Made by a program: the position numbers and the translations under genes. A stretch of 10,000 bases of DNA from Trachelipus rathkii (taxonomy: Eukaryota; Arthropoda; Malacostraca; Isopoda; Trachelipodidae): positions 27,501 through 37,500 of the forward strand of contig JABUQX010032486.1 in NCBI GenBank assembly GCA_015478945.1, written 5' to 3'. Below are positions 1 to 8,968 of the stretch, piece by piece (positions within the stretch are counted from its first letter, which is position 1; the number at the start of each line of letters is the position of its first letter). Below the pieces are notes generated by a model. That model did no database searches and was not told the DNA's origin. It saw only the letters and a program-made list of their open reading frames with translations.

Positions 1-128
1 TAAGTACGAACATAAATTAAAATTTTTACCAAAGTTAATGGAGTGCTACATTAACTTCCTGCGCTAAACACGGAGTGAGAAAGTTTGTTATAATAATTAT
101 ACAAGAAATAATAACTAATAATACATAG

Positions 129-1328
<1,200 letters not shown>

Positions 1329-1395
1329 CAGTGGTGTCCAACCTTTAGCTTATCTTGATCTTGAGCAAATTCAGACTAAAATTCTTAGGCGAGCC
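1329..1395 (+). mobile_element. hAT-type terminal end (left terminus, truncated by TA array)
   Basis: The sequence CAGTGGTGTCCAACC at 1329-1343 has the form of a hAT terminal inverted repeat (consensus beginning CAG-N-GGTG or similar, continuing TCCAACC in many animal hATs). The eight bases before it, ccttagat, would be the left copy of an 8-bp target duplication. No matching right end with the same TIR or duplication is visible in the window. The element is readable for only about 65 bp before a TA array begins. The identification rests on a short motif, so it is probable rather than certain. Confidence 0.6.
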
Positions 1396-1494
1396 ATATA
1401 TATATATATAATATATATATAAATCTCTTAACTATCTCCTTTATATATATATAAATATATATATTATATATATAATATATATATATATAATATA

Positions 1495-1575
<81 letters not shown>

Positions 1576-1610
1576 TTATATATTAAATTTTTATTATATA
1601 TATATAATAT

Positions 1611-1689
<79 letters not shown>
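1396..1689. repeat. (TA)n microsatellite array 2
   Basis: Mostly perfect TA, interrupted at about 1421-1440 by a short unique segment containing AACTATCTCCTTT and at 1571-1603 by an A/T-only but non-alternating stretch. The array is bounded on both sides by related short motifs in inverted orientation: AACTATCTCCTTT on the left and AAAAGGTAGTT at about 1706-1716 on the right. Confidence 0.97.
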
Positions 1690-1691
<2 letters not shown>

Positions 1692-1893
1692 GCAACTTCT
1701 CCTTTAAAAGGTAGTTTACAAAAAAAATGTCATAAAATCGACAATGCAGAAATCTGCTCGTGCAGCCCAGCAGTGTCACGTGTTAGCTAAAACCCAATAG
1801 AAAGATCGCGAAAGTTTCCACAAGTTGCTTTTTTTTATCATGTTAATTTTTATATGTTAATTTTTTTTATTTATTTTTAATATAATTTTTAAT

Positions 1894-1975
1894 ATAGGGC
1901 TTCGAGCCGACGGAGGGACAGAGGGGGCGGACGAAGTTCCCCCCGTTCGTCCCCCCGAGGCCGATGAGAACCCTG
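1894..1975 (-). mobile_element. hAT-like terminal end with GC-rich hairpin
   Basis: Read on the minus strand from 1975, the sequence begins CAGGGTTCTCATCGGCC, a form typical of hAT terminal inverted repeats. The element body would therefore lie to the left of 1975, and the following bases, actctttt, would be one copy of an 8-bp target duplication. The segment is strikingly GC-rich in an AT-rich window. It contains a perfect 7-bp stem (GGACGAA at 1929-1935 with TTCGTCC at 1946-1952) around a C-rich 10-base loop. Its TIR does not match the one at 1329, so these are not two ends of one element. Family assignment is inferred from the TIR only. Confidence 0.5.
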
Positions 1976-2019
1976 ACTCTTTTCAAATCTTTGCTTATTA
2001 ATCTTTGGTATTCCTTAGT

Positions 2020-2040
2020 AAAAAAAAAAAAAAAAAAAAA
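2020..2040 (+). repeat. Poly(A) run of 21
   Basis: There are 21 consecutive A residues about 45 bp beyond the hAT-like boundary at 1975. It could be a retrotransposed 3' tail or a simple mononucleotide repeat. No SINE or LINE body with recognisable motifs is visible directly upstream, so no retrotransposon is called. Confidence 0.9.
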
Positions 2041-2151
2041 CTCATTTGGCAACCTTGTCGCACTTTTGCCTTGAAATAATTTCGAAAAAAAATCGATTAC
2101 ATTGTTCGTTCGATATATATCGGTTAACTTTTACCTTTTAAAGGATAGTTC

Positions 2152-2212
2152 CTATATATATATATAATATATATAATATATATAATATATATATAATATA
2201 TATATATATATA

Positions 2213-2279
<67 letters not shown>
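2152..2279. repeat. (TA)n microsatellite array 3
   Basis: TA array with TAATA phase slips in its first half and nearly perfect alternation in the second. Its left edge follows directly on the motif CCTTTTAAAGGATAGTTCC (2134-2152), which resembles a motif at the right edge of array 2. Confidence 0.97.
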
Positions 2280-2281
<2 letters not shown>

Positions 2282-2282
2282 A

Positions 2283-2811
2283 AACTATATAATTTTAAAT
2301 AAACGTGATGAATCTGAATACGCGAGCCTCATTAAAAAGCAACAATTAAGTTGGTCGCGAGCTACGGGTTCAGCGCCGCAGCGCTTAGACTTTCTGGAGA
2401 AGCAATTTCCTGATGAAAATTTACCCACCTTCTTACTGTTGCCTTTACACCCTTTTATAATTGGACACAGCGATGAAAGATTTTGGAGAAAAATCATACA
2501 GTTTTTCCAATTATTATACTTTAAACAATTTTAGTAATAAAACAGCTACATGATACGGACTTTGGATGAAAGATTCAATCAAAAACGAGAGTTTATAAGA
2601 AGCGCAACTAGCAGAGGTTGTTAATTATACCGAGCTATAAAAAATGCTTTGTCTAATTCGTGCACAACCGGCACCATTGAAAGATCATTTAGTACATTGA
2701 GAAGAATAAAAACCTATGAGGTAAACCATGACCAAAACCTGTCTCAGTGGACTCTATGCATGCTGAGTGTAAACAAAAAAAGTGCTAGAGAAAACTTGTT
2801 TTGCGCAAGTT

Positions 2812-2813
<2 letters not shown>
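2283..2813 (+). pseudogene. Decayed hAT transposase, C-terminal region with dimerization domain
   Basis: A hAT transposase would cut and paste its element in the nucleus and dimerises through its C-terminus. In one frame, 2292-2531 is open and includes DENLPTFLLLPLHP (from 2412), which resembles the segment preceding the dimerization domain in ZMYM1/52-kDa-repressor-like hAT proteins. Stops follow at 2532-2534 and 2622-2624. The same frame then gives LYRAIKNAL, a short CTTGT stretch and ERSFSTLRRIKTY (2679-2717), then LCMLSVNKK, the hallmark hAT dimerization block. A short intervening piece (AQLAEVVNYTEL, 2602-2637) reads in another frame, implying a small insertion or duplication near 2628-2640. 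The usual W-L-R-S-T-M after the KT is degraded. The reading ends in a TA array at about 2814. No N-terminal BED finger is seen. The hAT assignment is strong; the subfamily is inferred. Confidence 0.8.
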
Positions 2814-2853
<40 letters not shown>

Positions 2854-2922
2854 TATATCAGATATTATAATATATTATAATATATATAAAATTATTATAA
2901 TTATATATTATATATATATATA

Positions 2923-2966
<44 letters not shown>
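2814..2966. repeat. (TA)n microsatellite array 4
   Basis: TA array with a looser A/T-rich centre (about 2850-2905). It lies between the hAT transposase relic on its left and a hAT-like terminus on its right, so both edges coincide with transposon sequence. Confidence 0.96.
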
Positions 2967-3069
2967 TAGTGATGTATCGGTTGTCAAATTTTTAACATCC
3001 GCGGATGCGGATGTGGACGGCGGATGTGAGATTTCTAACATCCGCGGATGCGGATGTCAGCACAAAATT
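2967..3069 (+). mobile_element. hAT-like terminus with paired 22-bp subterminal repeats
   Basis: TAGTGATGTATCGGTTG at 2967-2983 fits the relaxed hAT terminal pattern (YAG-N-G-N-TG). It is followed by two identical 22-bp direct repeats at 2993-3014 and 3036-3057. Each repeat contains the 12-bp palindrome CATCCGCGGATG followed by CGGATGT. A further partial copy (GGCGGATGTGAG) lies between them. Repeated GC-rich motifs just inside the end are what hAT transposases commonly bind. The readable part is about 100 bp and is cut by a TA array. No transposase is attached, and the other terminus is not in the window. Confidence 0.5.
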
Positions 3070-3097
3070 GATATATATATATATATATTTTATATAT

Positions 3098-3142
<45 letters not shown>

Positions 3143-3219
3143 TATATATATATAATATATATATTATATATATATATATTATATATATATATATATATAA
3201 TTATATTATATATATATAT
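3070..3219. repeat. (TA)n microsatellite array 5
   Basis: TA array separating two different hAT-like termini (2967 and 3220). The hAT end at 3220 begins directly after alternating AT, so if that element inserted here its 8-bp target was ATATATAT. Confidence 0.97.
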
Positions 3220-3418
3220 CAGAGGTGGGCGTTCCGCAATTTAAGCCGCAATTCCGCAATTCCGCAATTTGCGGACTACCAAAAAAATTGCGGAATTGCG
3301 ATTTGCGAAATTTGAAGAAAGTGCGGGATTTGCAGTTAGCGAATGCCTTAAATCAATTCCGCATTGCGAATTGCGGAAATCGCAATTCCGCAAATTCCGC
3401 CAATTAGAGGACTACAAG
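3220..3418 (+). mobile_element. hAT terminus with dense CCGCAA/TTGCGG subterminal repeats
   Basis: CAGAGGTGGGCG at 3220-3231 matches the common animal hAT terminal inverted repeat form CAG-N-GGTGGGC. Within 3234-3393 I count eight copies of CCGCAA or its complement TTGCGG: four forward near the end, then three reverse, then one forward. Most are embedded in the longer motif TTCCGCAATT. This is the architecture of a hAT subterminal transposase-binding region. Short open frames across it are artefacts of the repeat. The 3419-3545 stretch beyond is AT-rich without features and may be element interior. No right-hand end (complement of the TIR) is present, so the element is truncated or extends into diverged sequence. 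Confidence 0.65.
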
Positions 3419-3545
3419 CCCTAAGGTTTATTTGTTTTCAATCCTTAAATTTTAAAAACAATGTACAATATTAGTCATGTATTAGTCTTAGATATGTACA
3501 AAAATAATTTGGCAAATAGAAATAAATTCATTTAATTTGGACATT

Positions 3546-3731
3546 TTATATTATTATAGTATATATATTATACTATATATTATATATATATATATTACTA
3601 TATATATCTCCTATATATATATGTATATATATATATATATAATCTATATCTATATATATATATTATATTAGTATATATATTATTATAATATATATATAAA
3701 ATAAATACTTATATTAAATTATATTATATAT
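3546..3731. repeat. Degenerate (TA)n array 6
   Basis: A less pure TA array than the others, with many TTA/TAG interruptions and a short CTCC-containing break near 3608. The higher degeneracy suggests an older array. Confidence 0.93.
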
Positions 3732-4200
3732 TTTAGAGTTATGGACCTAAAAATTTTGCCAAAATTTTGAATCTCCTGTTGTCGCAAATGATGAACTTTT
3801 GTGATCTGCATTACCTAACAGTAATTATTATTGCCAGGTTGGCCATAAAACACAAAAACTTCCCGCACCAAATTCCGTTTCAGTATCAGTTCATAGATAG
3901 ATCACGAGTTTATCTGGTATGTACGGTTACTGTATTCCTGAGAAATAAAAAAGTAGATTCCTTATATAAATCGCTTCCATCGATTATTTATTAACTGATT
4001 ATTTAAATCTCATTCTATTTATTAAATGGCTTATGACAAAAAAGGAAAAACGCTGTCAAAACGTTAGCATCACATGCCAGCTAAGGTCCAGGTGAAAAAA
4101 TCTCTTTCAAAGTAATAAAGCTACTGCTCCAGTCTGGCCGAAGATGGAATCAGTGTTCCAACACTATCACAGTCAGGTGTTTGGCGAGCTGTTATAAGAA
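3732..4200. other. Unassigned AT-rich sequence
   Basis: No gene is supported. A frame open from 3767 to 3994 on the + strand has no recognisable motif and no homologous feel to the flanking relics. The last part (about 4121-4200) may belong to the transposase-like relic that follows. A frame there reads SLAEDGISVPTLSQ, which is weakly reminiscent of the N-terminal part of that protein family, but I do not rely on it. Confidence 0.4.
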
Positions 4201-5184
4201 GTAGCGAAGATGCGAAGCGTAAATAAAATTCTATTTGCAAGAGAGAATAATTTCTGCCTTCGTTTTGACGGTAAGCGAATTGCAAACCACGAGTATCAAG
4301 TGGTAATCTTAGAGGATTGAAATTAGATATAGTAAAATGTGAATGTTGATTATCACAGTATATTTTTAATGCAAAGTTTGGTGAATCAATTTGATGCATG
4401 GAAGAACTTCAAAGTAATCGTATGTGACACAACAGCAATAAATACTGGACGAGTGAATGGAATGTTAAAAAATTATTAAAAACTGAAATTGGTCACATTT
4501 ATGAGGATTTTTTGCTCAGCACAATAATTGGCTAGCCAGCATCATATTCCTTCGCACTAGAATCTTAAGCTGTGTTAGACTTCTTTATCCAATTTCTTCT
4601 ACCAAACCAACTCTCAACTATGAATTCGTGGACAAAGTGATAAAACAATACGATATCTTGCAGCAGTCCTACAAGCCAGAGAGTGAAATGATAACTATTC
4701 AAAATTCAGGTTGGCGGCGAGATGATTTTAGATTTCTGTATGAGTTATGTAGAGCATTCAGTTTCCTTAAAGAAACTAGTGCGTACCCCGTAATTAATTG
4801 GAGAAAATTACCGTCTCTTTACAATGCCAGATGGAATTCACTTGCTTTATATGCTATTATTTCGTACTTCCTCCTTCCTAAATGGAGAATTTCACTGGAA
4901 ACACCGTGCGCTTTTATCTCAAATACATGGCAAGAAGCCTGGTTTTCTAACCAAATGTTTAACCCACAGATTCACCAGAAATTGATGGATGGAATTTCCG
5001 AATTAAATTGCTCTGCAGCCATGAAGTGCTTTGAAACTCACTGGAATGTTGACAGATCCGTTGTAGATATACCACAGACGAATATTTGTGCCGAACGAGG
5101 GGTGAAATTAATGAAGAACTGTACCAGAAATGCAAAACAGATAAATATTTGAATCTGAAGCTTATTGCAACTAATACATTTTGA
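4201..5184 (+). pseudogene. Decayed transposase-like gene of a repeated arthropod family
   Basis: The relic can be followed across frame changes. In frame from 4201 it reads FCLRFDGKRIANHEYQVV (4252-4305), then stops at 4318. The same frame resumes with VIVCDTTAINTGRVNG (about 4417-4464), a D-containing motif that in this family precedes a GCQHH motif. After a frame change it is open from 4505 to 5152. That section shows YEFVDKVIKQYDILQQSY, GWRRDDFRFLYELCRAF, LPSLYNARWNS, a hydrophobic YFLLPKWR segment and ICAERGVKLM. After ATG at 5111-5113 one base appears deleted; the +1 frame then continues TDKYLNLKLIATNTF to a stop at 5182-5184. The motifs resemble multi-copy proteins I recall from aphid and crustacean genomes. 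The hAT ERxFS block is absent, so I do not assign a superfamily. It is non-functional. Confidence 0.7.
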
Positions 5185-5356
5185 TTGTGATGAATGTACT
5201 TAAGTTTCAGAATTTTCATTGTCATTGGTACGGAATATTTTTTATGAATTGAACGAAATAATTGTCATTTTCTGTCATTATTGTCATTATTAAAAAGTTC
5301 ATTGATTTCTAATACAGGCTAAAAAAAATTTTTTTTTTGGGTCGATAAACTCTGAC
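5185..5356. other. AT-rich 3'-flank of the transposase-like relic
   Basis: No coding signal. It contains TGTCATT repeated five times (about 5217-5291) and an A8T10 run at 5321-5338. It is plausibly the 3' untranslated part of the upstream relic. No terminal inverted repeat is recognised. Confidence 0.4.
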
Positions 5357-5422
5357 ATATATATATATACTATAATATATATATATGATATATATATACT
5401 ATATATATATATATATACCCTC

Positions 5423-5460
<38 letters not shown>

Positions 5461-5486
5461 CATATATATTTATATATATATATTAT
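5357..5486. repeat. (TA)n microsatellite array 7
   Basis: TA array with short breaks (TACTATAA, CCCTCATA, TCATA). It runs directly into hAT coding sequence at 5487, so it marks the truncation or interruption point of that transposase. Confidence 0.96.
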
Positions 5487-6110
5487 ATCCTTACCAACTT
5501 GAAGGTGGCCTTCAAAGGGAGGTTTGAGCACCTGTTTGTGGACATAGACCTGCTGATGACCACAGCCCTCCGCCCTCATTTCAAACTTCCAGTCGTTGAG
5601 TTCTTGAATGAGGACTTGAAGGAGATCATCAGGAAGAGGGTTATCAGTGAGGTGCTGATAAACGTGACTCCTGGTCACGACAACGATGGTGCCGCCCAAG
5701 AGCAGGAGCAGGTGGAAAACGACCCCTTTCATTACATGAAGGCGAATGACAACCAGCCTCTGGCTATCGACCACCATGAGGAGGACTTGAAGAAGGCTTT
5801 TGAGATTTGGAACAAGCTGAAGGTGAAGAGGACCACCCCACTGTCTGTATACCTATTCCCTCAGCAGCACAGAGAAGTCTGGTTGGACCTCTTTATCAAG
5901 TACAATACCCCTGTCCCCCCTTCCGCGGTTGTGGAGAAATTGTTCAGTTTGGGCTCTAATGTTCTCAGGCCTAAGAAGTCATCCCTGACTGATGAGAATT
6001 TTGAGAAGCTGGTGTTTCTGAATTGAAATATGCACCTCTTGAATTTGAAGTGCCTGTGCCAGATGGAGTAAAAGGAAGAGGAGGAGGAGGAGAACAACAG
6101 CAATGACTAA
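5487..6110 (+). pseudogene. hAT transposase C-terminal fragment (dimerization domain), GC-richer
   Basis: The C-terminal part of a hAT-superfamily transposase is open for 179 codons from 5487 to a TGA at 6024-6026. It begins LTNLKVAFKGRFEHLF, as expected just upstream of the dimerization domain. It continues through an acidic/glutamine linker (AAQEQEQVENDP) and HHEEDLKKAFEIW. It ends with the hallmark TPVPPSAVVEKLFSLG and VLRPKKSSLTDENFEKLVFL. The usual SAxxERxFS carries Lys for Arg here. The frame continues after the TGA as NMHLLN, which is the normal sequence after FLKG in relatives, so the TGA is probably a nonsense mutation. A second stop lies at 6072-6074 and the next in-frame stop is TAA at 6108-6110. 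The N-terminus and the catalytic part are missing, replaced by TA repeat. Codons are much GC-richer than in the neighbouring relics, suggesting a different family and a younger insertion. Confidence 0.9.
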
Positions 6111-6141
6111 CTAGTAATTACAATTAGGTTAGGTATATATA
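6051..6141 (+). repeat. Left arm of imperfect inverted repeat (TA-cored palindrome)
   Basis: It is complementary in reverse to 6272-6360. The best part, 6105-6140, pairs with 6272-6307 with 4 differences in 36 bases. Outward from there both arms carry a (GAG/AGG)n purine tract and then CTGTGCC. The arm overlaps the end of the hAT fragment and its 3' flank, and both arms enter the TA array through the same GGTATATAT. Confidence 0.85.
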
Positions 6142-6279
6142 TATATATATTATATATTATATATATCTAAATTATCATATATAATATATATATTATATAT
6201 ATTAATATATATATTATAATATATATATATTCTATATATATATATATATATAATATTATATACTATAATATATATATAC
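6134..6279. repeat. (TA)n array 8, core of palindrome
   Basis: Imperfect TA array lying exactly between the two arms of an inverted repeat. Because TA repeat is self-complementary, the whole 6051-6360 block is one long imperfect palindrome. Confidence 0.95.
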
Positions 6280-6360
6280 CTAACATAATTGTCGTTACTA
6301 ATTAGTCAATGTTTTTGTCCTATTCCTCCTCCTCCTCCTTCTCCACCCTTTGGCACAGCC
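6272..6360 (-). repeat. Right arm of imperfect inverted repeat
   Basis: Reverse-complement counterpart of 6051-6141. Similarity stops near 6352-6360 (GGCTGTGCC on the minus strand). Beyond that the sequence does not match the hAT coding region, so the arm contains only the 3' flank and extreme C-terminus of the element, not a second transposase. Confidence 0.85.
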
Positions 6361-6369
6361 AAGAAGCAC

Positions 6370-6603
6370 GATTCTCTGGAGAGCTCTGGGAGAACGAGTT
6401 TTGAGGCCTGATGGAAGAAGATGCTAGTTCTACTGAAAGGACGAAAATCCTACCTGTGAGTGTTTAACTCGAGGACTGGCGTCGGAGACCATTGCCCCGA
6501 GAAATGGTTCTCTAGAGTGTTCTAGGGTTAAGAGTTTCGGACCAGAAGAAGAAGATGCTGGATCAACTGAAAGGCGAAAACCCTTTCTGGGAGTTGTTCT
6601 AGA
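6370..6603 (+). repeat. Tandem pair of diverged ~100-bp units
   Basis: Unit A (about 6370-6468) and unit B (about 6506-6603) align at an offset of 134-136 bases. Shared blocks include TTCTCT-R-GAG near the start, AGAAGATGCTRG in the middle, ACTGAAAGG with RCGAAAA following, and GTGAGTG/GGGAGTTG near the end. About 37 bases of unrelated spacer separate them. The pattern CTGAWGR...CTGAAAGG.CGAAAA resembles 3'-flank repeats of some retroelements. I cannot name a family. The right unit ends against TA array 9. Confidence 0.75.
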
Positions 6604-6607
6604 TTAA

Positions 6608-6805
6608 TAAATATATATATATTATATAGGTATATATATATATATAATATATATATACTATATATATATATTTATATTATAATAGTATATAGTATTATAT
6701 ATAGTACTTATATATATACTATATCAATATATCTATTACTTATATTATATATATAAATATATATTATATATTATTATATATATTATATATATATATATAT
6801 ATATA

Positions 6806-6854
<49 letters not shown>

Positions 6855-6882
6855 TATATATAATATATCAATATATATATAT

Positions 6883-6914
<32 letters not shown>

Positions 6915-6947
6915 CTATATACTATTATATATATATTTTTTATATAT
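6608..6947. repeat. (TA)n microsatellite array 9 (longest)
   Basis: About 340 bp of TA with many short interruptions in its first half and cleaner alternation in 6790-6900. It ends directly at the 5' edge of the LINE relic. Confidence 0.97.
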
Positions 6948-8745
6948 GAGAAGTTTTTTCAAAAAGAAAGCATGTTTTGGAATAATAAAGGGAGGAAAAA
7001 GAGAATATAAAAGCTGCATTACCTGTAGAAGGGGAAAAAAGGATAATCTGGAACAGTTTGGAAGGAGGATGGAATGGGGACTTACAAGGGGAATAGGAAA
7101 GCTCTTCTGGAAGGAAACGCGAAAGGTAAGAATGAAAATAAGAGGAACATGCTCAGAATAATGTATGAGGGATGGTGCTTTCGGTAAACTAGATGACAGT
7201 ATGATGTGAGGGGAGTTTTCGAAGTAACACTTTCGAAATCGCTGTATTAACATTGGTATGTAATGAAGAGTGTGATAGTGAATGTGTGTGGGTTTTGATG
7301 GTGGCAGAGAAGGAATGGATATTTTTGTTGATGAGGTATTAAGTAAGGAGGAGGTAATGCGGATAGAGTTGAGGAACAGTTTGCAAGAATTGGTAAATCT
7401 GGCAGGATATAGAGTGAAATTGCTGTGTTTTTGAAATATAGAGACAAGAACTCGGAGTTGAGATGGTGAATAAATGGATTTGGAAATTGTGCAACAAGAT
7501 ATATAGAGAGAGAGTATAGTTTCCGAGGGATTGGAGGAGAGCAGTAATAGCACCCTTATATAAGCGGTAAGGGAGCATAAAGGTAACTGTTAGGATATTA
7601 CTCTCAGGGAATTATCTATGAGTGTATGTAGGGAAGATATATGCTGGTATTTTGTCGAAGAGTGGCGTCAAGTGACTCGAAGGACTCGCATTAGTAAAGA
7701 AAGGTGAGTTTAGGAATTGTAGAGGATGTGTGGATCAAATATTTACTTTACAAATGAATTGAGAAAATGAGGGAGAGAAGAATTAAATTGTATTTAGTTT
7801 TATGGATTTGCAACAGGCGTTAATAGGATTAATAGGAAGCTCTATTGGCAGGTTCTTAGTGTTATATTGGTTAGATGAGTGTGGTGTGTAGGGCTTTCTG
7901 AATGGATCAAAGTATGTATGAGATAGATAGAGCGTGTACAAGAATTTAAAGTTGATTGGTTTAATATTAAATAGCGGAAGTGAGGCAGGATGTGGTGGGT
8001 TCTTCCTTTGGTATTCAATTTGCATATGGATTGGGTTATGAAAGAATTAGAGGTGGGGGTTGCAGGAGATGGTGTTAGAGATTGATGGAGAATGGAGAGG
8101 AGAGATTGGAAGGTGCCCTACCTATTATATGCGGATGATTTATGGCATTGTGTGGTGAATCTGAAGAGAGTTTGAGATGATTGGTAGAGAGACTCTGGGG
8201 AGTGAGTAAGGATTTTTGTTAGTGTAAATAAGGAGGGAGGTTATGGGTTAGTGATGATGCAGTTCCTCGGTGTGTGAAGTTACGTTAGAGGGTGAGCAAC
8301 TGGAAACAAGTGTCTGATTTTTAATATTTAGGGTTATATGTTGGAGATGATAACGTGGAACAGATGATGCAGAGCTGTTAGTAGGAAAGTTGTGGAAAGG
8401 CAGGAAGGTGGCGGTGCAATTAAATATCGTTGGTGGATGCAAGGGGACTAGAGCTTGAGTGCAACTGATTCTTACATGAGTTGTATGTTGTTACCGATAT
8501 TTAATGCATAGTAGTGAGACTATGGTCTGGAATAAGAGGTAGTGATTTGAAGTAAAAATATGTGATGGGACAATCTTAAGGCGTGTTAGGTGCGAGAAGA
8601 ATTGATAAAAGTGAGGAAGGAACGTATTGAAAGTTGTGTGGTGATGAGAGGATAAATGAGAGGAATAATGAAAGTACGTGAGATGGTTTGGTCATGTGGA
8701 AAGGATGGATGACAGTCTGGTTGGTTAACGCGGATGTATAGTGAT
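6948..8745 (+). pseudogene. Degenerate non-LTR retrotransposon (LINE) ORF2, reverse transcriptase
   Basis: ORF2 of a LINE encodes an endonuclease-reverse transcriptase used for target-primed retrotransposition. The endonuclease is absent and the copy begins at the TA array. Motifs follow in the expected order but in changing frames. An EN-RT linker reads FGRRMEWG...GKLFWKETRKVR (about 7057-7124). RT motifs are KWIWKLCNKIYRE (7472-7510), DWRRAVIAPLYK (7529-7564), FMDLQQA (7799-7819; the usual L-x-KAYD is lost), VFNLHMDWVMKELE (from 8011) and the catalytic LLYADDL (8122-8142). One base appears lost after YADDL; the shifted frame then gives ALCGESEESLR (8145-8177). Further on are SSETMVWNKR (about 8510-8539) and the post-RT block RWFGHVERMDD (8681-8713). 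Many stops make it non-functional. The motif set is typical of RTE/jockey-like arthropod LINEs; the clade is not decided. The + strand is strongly purine- and GT-biased. Confidence 0.9.
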
Positions 8746-8968
8746 ACTATATAGTGAAATATGTATAGTAACAGATAAATATAAATGTGAAATTAGATAT
8801 ATAATGGCTATATATATTGTTTTAAAATAAATGGCGAAACATTTAATGGTAGTACCGGTAGCGATATAACTCACTCCGGAGCCGGAGCTTATTAAGTATA
8901 GTTATAGTTGTACTATATATGTGTTGTGTGGGTGCCCAGAAATGGAATTCTGGCTCCATACCACATAT
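8746..8968. other. LINE 3' flank, no gene
   Basis: AT-rich sequence after the last recognisable LINE motif. It may contain the LINE 3' untranslated region, but no tail or target duplication is evident. A CCGGAGCCGGAGC stretch lies at 8877-8889. Confidence 0.4.

Noticed and set aside
6408..6590. Possible hammerhead ribozyme (CTGATGG ... GACGAAA) in the tandem units.
   Set aside because: A 5-bp GTTCT/AGGAC stem precedes GAAA in unit A, but CTGATGA is not placed next to it, and unit B does not preserve the stem or the core. It does not fold into a hammerhead by eye.
6915..8442. Several minus-strand open frames opposite the LINE.
   Set aside because: They are Ser/Pro/Thr/His-rich complements of a purine- and GT-biased + strand that carries clear RT motifs.
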